Both the position numbers and the translations under genes were made by a program. 64,000 bases of DNA from Alteromonas abrolhosensis (GTDB lineage Bacteria > Pseudomonadota > Gammaproteobacteria > Enterobacterales > Alteromonadaceae), in assembly GCF_001953635.1 (NCBI RefSeq), contig NZ_MEJH01000003.1:921697-985696 (forward strand), read 5' to 3'. This document shows, in pieces, positions 58,051 to 64,000 of the stretch. Numbering within the stretch: position 1 is the first letter of the stretch; each line of letters begins with the position of its first letter. A model generated the notes under the pieces. It saw only the letters and a program-made list of their open reading frames with translations, ran no database searches and was not told the DNA's origin.

Positions 58051-59247
58051 ATGGCAAAAGATAAATCAGGATATATCATCGCGGCCGCCTTTATTGGCCC
58101 TGGAACAGTAACTACAGCAAGTCTGGCAGGTGCAAACTTTGGCTTTCACCTTGTATGGGCTCTGCTTTTCTCAATATTCGCAACCATTATACTGCAAGAC
58201 ATGGCGGCGCGTCTGGGTGTGGCCAGCGGGCAGAGCTTAGCCAGTGCAATGAAAGACATGGCTTACAAGCCATGGCTAAAGAACCTTTTTATCATACTTA
58301 TCGTCAGTGCTATCGGCGTTGGCAATGCAGCCTATGAATCCGGTAACCTCACCGGTGCTGCTATTGGCCTAGATGCTTTTATTAATATTGGTATAGGTCC
58401 CTGGGCCAGCATCCTCGGTGCTATTGCTATTGTACTGCTTTGGTCAGGTAGCTATAAGTGGATAGAAACAGTTTTAGTTTACCTTGTCTTCATTATGGCT
58501 GGCGTTTTTCTGATTACACTACTGGTAGCGAAACCTGATATTGCCGCTATGTTTAGCCAGCTCATATCACCTCGGCTAGATGCAGATGCCATCACGACGG
58601 TACTGGCGTTAATCGGCACAACCATAGTACCGTACAACCTGTTCCTTCACGCCAGTCTCGTTGCAAAATCATCGGAAGGCCAAGATAAACAAGAAGCGGT
58701 CATCGCCTGCCGAAACCAGTCAGCCAAAGCGATAAGTATGGGTGGCCTTATTACGCTTATTGTTATGGCGACTGCTATGATGGCGTTTTTCAATCAAGCA
58801 GCCACTATGGATGCTTCAAACATGGGTGAGCAGCTTAAACCGGTTCTAGGTGATAAGGCTCAGTGGTTCTTTGCACTCGGATTATTCGCAGCTGGCTTAA
58901 CCAGTGCCATTACCGCTCCTTTAGCTGCCGCTTACGCCGTAACGGGGGCACTAGGGTTATCTGACGATATGCAGAGTAAAAGCTTTAAAACCGTATGGTT
59001 TATCATCATCGTAGTGGGTGTCAGCGTTGCTGCTCTTGGATTTAAACCCTTACCTGCAATCTTGTTTGCACAAGCGACTAATGCCCTTCTGCTGCCTATC
59101 ATTGCTATATTTTTGCTTGTAGTTATGAATAAAAGCTCTGCGCTGGGTGAATTTAGAAACACGTGGAAAAGTAACCTGGCAGGATTTCTTGTTGTAGGTA
59201 CAGTGATTGGATTAGGTTTGTATAAACTAATCGGTGTGTTTAGCTAG
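58051..59247 (+). CDS. NRAMP-fold transporter with atypical metal site
   Basis: 398 residues, about 11 transmembrane helices, LeuT fold. Overall sequence is NRAMP-like (GNAAYESGNLTGAAIGLDAF, GLFAAGLTSAITAPLAAAYAV). However, the helix-1 motif DPGN is GPGT (16-19) and the helix-6 motif (A)MPHN is VPYN (193-196), so the Asp, Asn and Met metal ligands are missing. The substrate may therefore not be Mn/Fe; Mg, another cation or an organic solute is possible. ATG follows a weak ribosome site. Single gene, with a nested-repeat leader and a terminator. Confidence 0.8.
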   Translation: MAKDKSGYIIAAAFIGPGTVTTASLAGANFGFHLVWALLFSIFATIILQDMAARLGVASGQSLASAMKDMAYKPWLKNLFIILIVSAIGVGNAAYESGNLTGAAIGLDAFINIGIGPWASILGAIAIVLLWSGSYKWIETVLVYLVFIMAGVFLITLLVAKPDIAAMFSQLISPRLDADAITTVLALIGTTIVPYNLFLHASLVAKSSEGQDKQEAVIACRNQSAKAISMGGLITLIVMATAMMAFFNQAATMDASNMGEQLKPVLGDKAQWFFALGLFAAGLTSAITAPLAAAYAVTGALGLSDDMQSKSFKTVWFIIIVVGVSVAALGFKPLPAILFAQATNALLLPIIAIFLLVVMNKSSALGEFRNTWKSNLAGFLVVGTVIGLGLYKLIGVFS

Positions 59248-59251
59248 CTGC

Positions 59252-59453
59252 AAAAATGGGGTCAGAGTAATTTTCTCCCTTTGTATGTCATTATAGTGTG
59301 CACTCGCAGGTAACAGTGAAATTACGTGACTAACAAAATAACTGCATATAAGAAGGGCCAAAGTAATACTTTGGCCCTTCTTTGTAGAACGCGTGGTTAA
59401 AAAAGTACTCTGACCCCAATTTGGGGCTGAAAAAGTACTCTGACCCCAATTTT
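59252..59453. repeat. GGGGTCAGAGTA-type repeats, three copies
   Basis: A plus-strand copy AAAATGGGGTCAGAGTAATT (59254-59273) and two minus-strand copies reading AAAAAGTACTCTGACCCCAA at about 59399-59418 and 59429-59448. This word is widespread in gammaproteobacterial genomes as a REP-like mobile repeat linked to IS200-type (RAYT) transposases; no such gene is in the window. The last copy abuts the patB stop. Confidence 0.82.
59351..59384. terminator. Hairpin terminator between NRAMP-like gene and patB
   Basis: AGAAGGGCCAAAGTA / TACTTTGGCCCTTCT, a perfect 15-bp stem around a single A, between convergent genes. A short T run follows. It is embedded in the REP-like cluster. Confidence 0.7.
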
Positions 59454-60628
59454 TAGCTGGCGAGGCGTTGGAGAATGTCTTGGAGCATGGCTTTGCTGCA
59501 GCCAAAGTTAATTCTGAAATGATCGGCCTTGTGAAAATCGATGCCTGGCGATGGTCCTACGCCTTTTTCTTCTGCCCACTGCTGTACGTTTTCTACACCC
59601 AGTCCACTGGCGTCTACCCACGCAAGAAACGTCGCGTCAGCTTTGAGCATTTTGAGACCGTCAATGCTGTTAATGGTGTTAAATACCATCTCTCTGTTTT
59701 CACGCAAGTAGGTAAGCTGTTGCTGGTGCCAATCATCGCATTGAGTGAATGCCGCTTCTGTCGCCGCTAAACCTAATACTGTCACCCAAGGTACTATACC
59801 CGCAGCAGCATTGGTAAATGCCTGGCGTAATTGGCGATTAGGGATAATCGCAAAAGACGTACCCAAACCTGCAATGTTGAATGTTTTACTGGCGGCCATT
59901 AACGTTACACTGTTTTCAGCGAGATTTGGCTCTCGACCCGCAGGGATGTGCTGTTTGCCTTCTTCTAAAATAAGGTCGCAGTGGATTTCATCAGAGCAAA
60001 GCTTAACGTTGTTCGCATTACAGATATCGGCAATGCGATCCAATTCTGCTTTAGTAAGTACCGAGCCTACGGGATTCATCGGGTTACAAAGAATAAACAG
60101 CTTACATTTTGGATCGGCGGCTTCTTTTTCTAACGCGTCAAAATCTAGGGTGTAGCGCGCCCCTTCAACTCCTGAAATAGCGTCAGAACTAGTGCCATCG
60201 GCATTTTGTACTACCGTACCAATATCTACTCGCTCTAAACCATTGAGCTTGGGTGCAGCTAGCAGCGGAGGATAATTAGGTGTTTGAATAAGTACTTTAT
60301 CACCGGGTTCACAATAGGCTTTGCACGCTACGTTAAACGCTGGCACAACGCCTGGCGTCCATACTAGCCACTCTGGCTGTATATCCCAGTTATGCTTTTC
60401 TTTAAGCCATCTCACCACAGCCTGAATAGCACCTTCGTGATGCGCAGGCAGTATGTAACCCATATTGCCATGCTCAACCTGAGCAGATATGGCGTCTAAA
60501 ATTGGCTGCGCGCAACGAAACTCAGTATCGGCAACCCACGCAGGAATAATGTCTTTCCCCTTGTACTTTTGCCATTTAAACGAAAAGGTATTTTTTCTAG
60601 GAGGGGTATTATCGAATAAAGCGCTCAC
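59453..60628 (-). CDS. patB: PatB/MalY-type cystathionine beta-lyase
   Basis: 391-residue class I aminotransferase-fold PLP enzyme that splits C-S bonds (cystathionine or cysteine conjugates). Landmarks: DIIPAWVADTEFRCAQPI, WTPGVVPAFNVACKAYCEPGDKVLIQTPNYPP, CNPMNPVG, CSDEIHCDL and the PLP Lys in MAASKTFNIAGLGTSFAIIPN. The PatB/MalY subfamily assignment rests on the N-terminal pattern. The stop codon touches a REP-like copy. A second PLP gene at 42.4 kb is a different family. Confidence 0.9.
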   Translation of the reverse strand: MSALFDNTPPRKNTFSFKWQKYKGKDIIPAWVADTEFRCAQPILDAISAQVEHGNMGYILPAHHEGAIQAVVRWLKEKHNWDIQPEWLVWTPGVVPAFNVACKAYCEPGDKVLIQTPNYPPLLAAPKLNGLERVDIGTVVQNADGTSSDAISGVEGARYTLDFDALEKEAADPKCKLFILCNPMNPVGSVLTKAELDRIADICNANNVKLCSDEIHCDLILEEGKQHIPAGREPNLAENSVTLMAASKTFNIAGLGTSFAIIPNRQLRQAFTNAAAGIVPWVTVLGLAATEAAFTQCDDWHQQQLTYLRENREMVFNTINSIDGLKMLKADATFLAWVDASGLGVENVQQWAEEKGVGPSPGIDFHKADHFRINFGCSKAMLQDILQRLAS

Positions 60629-60885
60629 ATTACATCCTGTTGCATAAAAACTTATATCAACAGTGTAGAATTTTAGCGCCTCATTAACTAGGGGCGTACG
60701 ATGAATTTACCTAGATTTGCTATATCGAAATGTACTTTATTAGAGAAAAATTAACGCCTTAAAATAACAAATGGCTGATTGAACGCTGCGCTCTCTATCG
60801 TAACCCAATGAAGCACCAGCCACGTTTTAGCCCATAGACTGTAATCTCAATAGCATCGTGTTAAGCGCGAGACTATTCCGCCGGT

Positions 60886-61263
60886 CTACTCAGCTTGCGT
60901 AATAGCTTCTCTCGACTTTTGAACCAGCTCTTCCATATTAAGAGGCTTAGCCAAAAACCCAGTAACTTGTAGCTTGCGCGCCTCCATCACTAACTCTTTA
61001 TTCGGGTCAGCAGTGATAAGTAAAAATGGCACATTCAAACCATAAGATTGGCAGGTTTTTAAAAGACTTAAACCATCATAATCTGGCATTACCTGATCGC
61101 TAATAATCAAGCTGATAGATTCAGAGGTTTGTTGCAGTAAGAAGTCCCTTGCAAACTTGCTACGAGTAAATGGATATACGGTAGCATCTAACTGCGTTTC
61201 CAATGCGTCGGTAATAAGGTCAAGTGTGATCGGATCATCTTCAACAACTGCTACAGAAAACAC
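60886..61263 (-). CDS. Single-domain response regulator (CheY-like)
   Basis: 125-residue stand-alone receiver domain. Acidic pair (VVEDD), phosphoacceptor Asp in IISDQVMPDYDG, Thr (LLITAD) and Lys (LAKPLNMEEL) are all present, so it should be phosphorylatable. No output domain and no kinase beside it; it may signal by protein contacts. GTG start with a strong AAGGGG site 6 nt upstream. It lies next to the MITE-like element. Confidence 0.88.
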   Translation of the reverse strand: MFSVAVVEDDPITLDLITDALETQLDATVYPFTRSKFARDFLLQQTSESISLIISDQVMPDYDGLSLLKTCQSYGLNVPFLLITADPNKELVMEARKLQVTGFLAKPLNMEELVQKSREAITQAE

Positions 61264-61343
61264 TACTTTCCCCTTTTTGATAGGTCATTAGCCGTAAATA
61301 TTACAACGACTTAGCTTACGTGTTAAGGCATCTGCCTACGTTT

Positions 61344-61607
61344 ATACCAATCCGCATAGATAATTGCCCACTCAGAGGGCGCTGGCAAGCTTCATAGCGA
61401 AGCGTGGGAATGTAGGAATGGTGTTCCCTTTCAAATTCCCAGAATGAAGCTAGGAAGCTTGCCAGACCTTCCCGAAGGGCGAGTTTAAAATGTCCGTACT
61501 CTTTGTTGTGTCACCTTGATGTTAAACCACTATACCTGCGGTAACACGCCGCGATTACGAACATTTTAACCCTCGCTGAGTGGGTAATAATCTATGCGGA
61601 TTGGTAT
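61344..61607. mobile_element. MITE-like non-coding element with nested insertion
   Basis: 264 bp bounded by inverted repeats: left starts ATACCAATCCGCATAGA at 61344, right ends TCTATGCGGATTGGTAT at 61607. The arms match 30 of 32 bases and continue loosely inward (GAGTTTAAAATGTCCGT / ACGAACATTTTAACCCTC). Inside the left arm is a ~94-bp structured block (61382-61475), with 12-bp ends CTGGCAAGCTTC / GAAGCTTGCCAG, flanked by direct repeats AGGGCG (61376 and 61476). No transposase. No clear target duplication flanks the outer element. Confidence 0.75.
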
Positions 61608-61791
61608 CTTCAAGAATAGAATCTCTGAGCCTGTTTGACCACTAACCTTTGGTCGATATTTGAACTTTTTTAGTATTTAACGATTGCTGATAGATGAGAG
61701 CGACTCTAGCGACAGGATGAGCTTTAGAAATAAATGAGAGTGGCTTAATGGTTGATACCGGTAGAGGAAACTTTAATTTTGTAGCACCAAT

Positions 61792-61820
61792 AAAAAATGC
61801 CAGCAGAAGCTGGCATTTTT
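61792..61820 (-). terminator. Intrinsic terminator of typA
   Basis: AAATGCCAGC / GCTGGCATTT stem with a short loop and T runs on both strands, 27 bp past the typA stop. Confidence 0.92.
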
Positions 61821-61846
61821 AAAATCGAATTAAGTCTTAGAAACGA

Positions 61847-63679
61847 TTAAGACTTAGGTGCGCGCGATGCACGCTTACGCTCGTTTTCTGTAAGAAGCTT
61901 CTTACGAATACGGATAGACTCAGGCGTAACTTCTACTAGTTCGTCGTCATCGATGAACTCAAGCGCTTGCTCAAGTGACATTCTGATTGGTGGAACTAGT
62001 GTTTGCGCTTCGTCAGTACCTGATGCACGAACGTTAGTAAGCTGCTTACCTTTAAGGGCGTTTACAGTAAGGTCGTTGTCACGGCTGTGAATACCGATAA
62101 CCATACCTTCGTAAACCTCAACACCGTGACCGATAAATAGGCGACCACGCTCTTGAAGGTTAAATAGAGCGTTGGTTAGTGCTTTACCGTTTGCGTTAGC
62201 AATAAGAACACCATTCTTACGCTTACCGATGATGCCGCCTTTGTACGGACCATAGTGATCGAACGTGTGGTATAGCAAACCAGAACCCGACGTCATTGTC
62301 ATGAACTCTGTTTGGAAACCAATTAGACCACGGCTTGGAATAATAAAGTCGATACGTACACGGCCTTTACCATCTGGTGACATGTCAGTCATTTCTGCTT
62401 TACGCAGGCCAAGCTGTTCCATGATCGAACCTTGGTGCTGTTCTTCACAGTCAATGGTCAAGGTTTCGTATGGTTCTTGCGTTGCACCGTCAACTTCTTT
62501 CAGAATTACTTCTGGACGTGACACAGCAAGCTCGTAACCTTCACGACGCATGTTTTCGATTAGAATACCTAGGTGAAGTTCACCACGGCCAGATACGCGG
62601 AACTTGTCCGGATCAGGCATTTCTTCAACGCGAAGTGCAACGTTGTGTACTAGTTCGTCTTTAAGACGCTCTAGAATGTTACGTGACGTTACATACTTAC
62701 CTTCTTTACCTGCGAACGGCGACGTGTTTACCTGGAACGTCATGGTTACTGTAGGCTCATCAACCGTTAGTGGAGGAAGCGCTTCTACTGTGTTCACGTC
62801 ACAAATAGTGTCAGAGATCTTAAGTTCGCCAAGACCTGTAATTGCAATGATGTCACCCGCGTGAGCAGATTCAACTTCGTGACGAGCAAGACCAAGGTAG
62901 CCATATACCAAGCCAACTTTACCGTTGCGCTTTTTGCCATCAGCAGTAACAACCGTTACTTGCTGGTTAGGCTTCACAGAACCACGCTTAACACGACCTA
63001 CACCGATTACACCAACATAAGAGTTGTAATCTAGCTGAGAGATCTGCATTTGGAATGCGCCGTCGATATCTGCATCAGGAGGAGAAACCTGATCAACGAT
63101 AGTTTGGAACAACGCCGTCATATCGTCTTCTTTAGTATCTGCATCTAGTGATGCCCAACCGTTTAGTGCTGAAGCGTAAACAACTTGGAAATCTAGCTGT
63201 TCGTCAGTTGCACCTAGGTTGTCGAATAGGTCGAAAACTTGGTCCATAACCCAATCAGGACGCGCGCCAGGCTTGTCGATTTTGTTGATAACAACGATTG
63301 GCTTAAGACCTTGAGCAAATGCCTTTTGCGTAACAAAACGCGTTTGTGGCATTGGGCCTTCCTGCGCATCTACAAGTAGAAGTACAGAGTCAGCCATCGA
63401 CATTACACGCTCTACTTCACCACCGAAGTCAGCGTGTCCTGGAGTATCTACGATGTTGATACGGTAGTCGTTCCAGTTAATCGCTGTGTTCTTAGCTAGG
63501 ATGGTAATGCCACGTTCTTTCTCGATGTCGTTCGAGTCCATTACGCGCTCTTCTTGCTCGCCTCGAGATTCAAGGGTGCCAGACTGCTGTAACAGTTTGT
63601 CTACCAGGGTGGTTTTACCGTGGTCAACGTGGGCGATGATTGCGATGTTACGCAATTTATTAATATCAGTGGTATTCAT
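61847..63679 (-). CDS. typA: Ribosome-associated GTPase TypA/BipA
   Basis: Translational GTPase involved in ribosome assembly and stress adaptation, 610 residues. G1 [11 protein letters not shown]2-region RGITI, G3 [11 protein letters not shown]4 NKIDK, then the EF-G-like domains II, III and V and the TypA-specific C-terminal domain ([38 protein letters not shown]). It is divergent from the right-edge NtrC-site region; in enterobacteria typA is divergent from glnA, which fits the region beyond the edge. Confidence 0.98.
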   Translation of the reverse strand: MNTTDINKLRNIAIIAHVDHGKTTLVDKLLQQSGTLESRGEQEERVMDSNDIEKERGITILAKNTAINWNDYRINIVDTPGHADFGGEVERVMSMADSVLLLVDAQEGPMPQTRFVTQKAFAQGLKPIVVINKIDKPGARPDWVMDQVFDLFDNLGATDEQLDFQVVYASALNGWASLDADTKEDDMTALFQTIVDQVSPPDADIDGAFQMQISQLDYNSYVGVIGVGRVKRGSVKPNQQVTVVTADGKKRNGKVGLVYGYLGLARHEVESAHAGDIIAITGLGELKISDTICDVNTVEALPPLTVDEPTVTMTFQVNTSPFAGKEGKYVTSRNILERLKDELVHNVALRVEEMPDPDKFRVSGRGELHLGILIENMRREGYELAVSRPEVILKEVDGATQEPYETLTIDCEEQHQGSIMEQLGLRKAEMTDMSPDGKGRVRIDFIIPSRGLIGFQTEFMTMTSGSGLLYHTFDHYGPYKGGIIGKRKNGVLIANANGKALTNALFNLQERGRLFIGHGVEVYEGMVIGIHSRDNDLTVNALKGKQLTNVRASGTDEAQTLVPPIRMSLEQALEFIDDDELVEVTPESIRIRKKLLTENERKRASRAPKS

Positions 63680-64000
63680 GCTTATATAGAGCCTGTGTAA
63701 ATCAACGTCTACTTCAATTCAGTGGAAAGGAGTATGCGTTAGATTTGTTGCAAAAAAATGCAGATAGAAAAATTTGCGCGGATTGTACAGAAAAACCTCG
63801 ACGTTTGCGCATCTTTTTTTTGATGGATTGGTGTTTTATTGCTTTTCAAACACTTGTTCAACAAATAACCAGTTATATTGCACCGAATTGATCATAATTG
63901 GTGGTCATCCGTTACAAAGTAAACTAGGCTCATTGACGTACAAATGAGCATGAAACACCATGATGGTGCATCCATGCACCATCATGGTGCATTTTGATTC
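63680..64000. promoter_or_regulatory. Divergent typA / (probable glnA) promoter region, cut by the edge
   Basis: 321 bp. Two NtrC-type sites: AACACC-ATGAT-GGTGCA (63954-63970) and a perfect TGCACC-ATCAT-GGTGCA (63975-63991), consensus TGCACYN5GGTGCA. Such a pair is typical of glnA upstream regions; glnA itself is off the edge. The left part, with T-rich stretches, should hold the typA promoter. No coding sequence is seen. Confidence 0.8.

Larger units (their letters stand above)
61264..61846. other. Gap holding a MITE-like element and the typA terminator
   Basis: 583 bp without a gene. 61344-61607 is a short inverted-repeat element with a nested structured insertion. 61608-61790 shows no feature I can name. 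61792-61820 is the typA terminator. The promoter for the response regulator should lie near 61264-61340. Confidence 0.6.

Noticed and set aside
59252..59453. CRISPR array
   Set aside because: Only three copies, in both orientations and with unequal spacing; matches a REP-like repeat.
59227..59505. 92-codon minus-strand frame across the REP-like cluster
   Set aside because: Made of repeat and hairpin DNA and overlaps the patB end; not a gene.

Overview
The window looks like chromosomal DNA of a marine gammaproteobacterium, most likely Alteromonas or a close relative. The evidence is the gene set (AcnD/PrpF-type methylcitrate pathway, ArcB, MinCDE, TypA beside a probable glnA promoter, an azurin, an NhaD antiporter) together with gammaproteobacterial operon arrangements such as mtnN-cobD-btuF. 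The genus is an inference. I saw no rRNA, tRNA, CRISPR array, prophage or complete insertion sequence. Nearly all of it reads as core genome, with a few small non-coding repeats.

Layout. 1-6.1 kb: methylcitrate cycle operon prpB (cut by the left edge)-prpC-acnD-prpF, with two related palindromic repeats in its gaps. 6.1-14.9 kb: a PleD-like REC-REC-GGDEF protein, a sodium:solute symporter, a pair of bacterial PH-domain membrane proteins, an ArcB-type redox sensor kinase and an amidase with an SH3 domain. 15.6-21.5 kb: gltBD glutamate synthase behind a long AT-rich leader. 21.7-29.2 kb: small secreted and DUF proteins, the mtnN-cobD-btuF operon, a rhodanese, a GNAT enzyme and a PuuB-like oxidase. 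29.2-31.2 kb: a membrane protein-ECF sigma-probable membrane anti-sigma cluster with a 21-bp tandem repeat at the sigma/anti-sigma junction.

31.5-36.9 kb: tyrS diverging from an M23 peptidase and anmK (murein metabolism), then nhaD. 37.2-40.3 kb: a FucP-family sugar permease divergent from an OprB-type porin. 40.5-46.0 kb: an old yellow enzyme, an AHSA1 protein, an oversized trans-sulfuration-type PLP enzyme divergent from a 2-hydroxyacid dehydrogenase, and a GST. 46.2-51.3 kb: erpA, ppk2, minCDE and fumC. 51.4-57.8 kb: a Fur-box region with azurin, a putative Mn exporter-type permease, a DUF6776 protein, a ClC-family protein with hemJ, and two hypotheticals. 58.0-64.0 kb: an NRAMP-fold transporter lacking the usual metal-binding motifs behind a nested inverted-repeat leader, GGGGTCAGAGTA-type repeats, a PatB/MalY lyase, a single-domain response regulator, a nested MITE-like element and typA. 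The right edge carries two NtrC-type sites, presumably the start of the glnA promoter.

There is no obvious large undescribed system. The best candidates for something new are the NRAMP-like gene and its leader, the tandem repeat at the sigma/anti-sigma junction, the large PLP enzyme with its divergent dehydrogenase, the ArcB that lacks one redox cysteine, and the nested small repeats.
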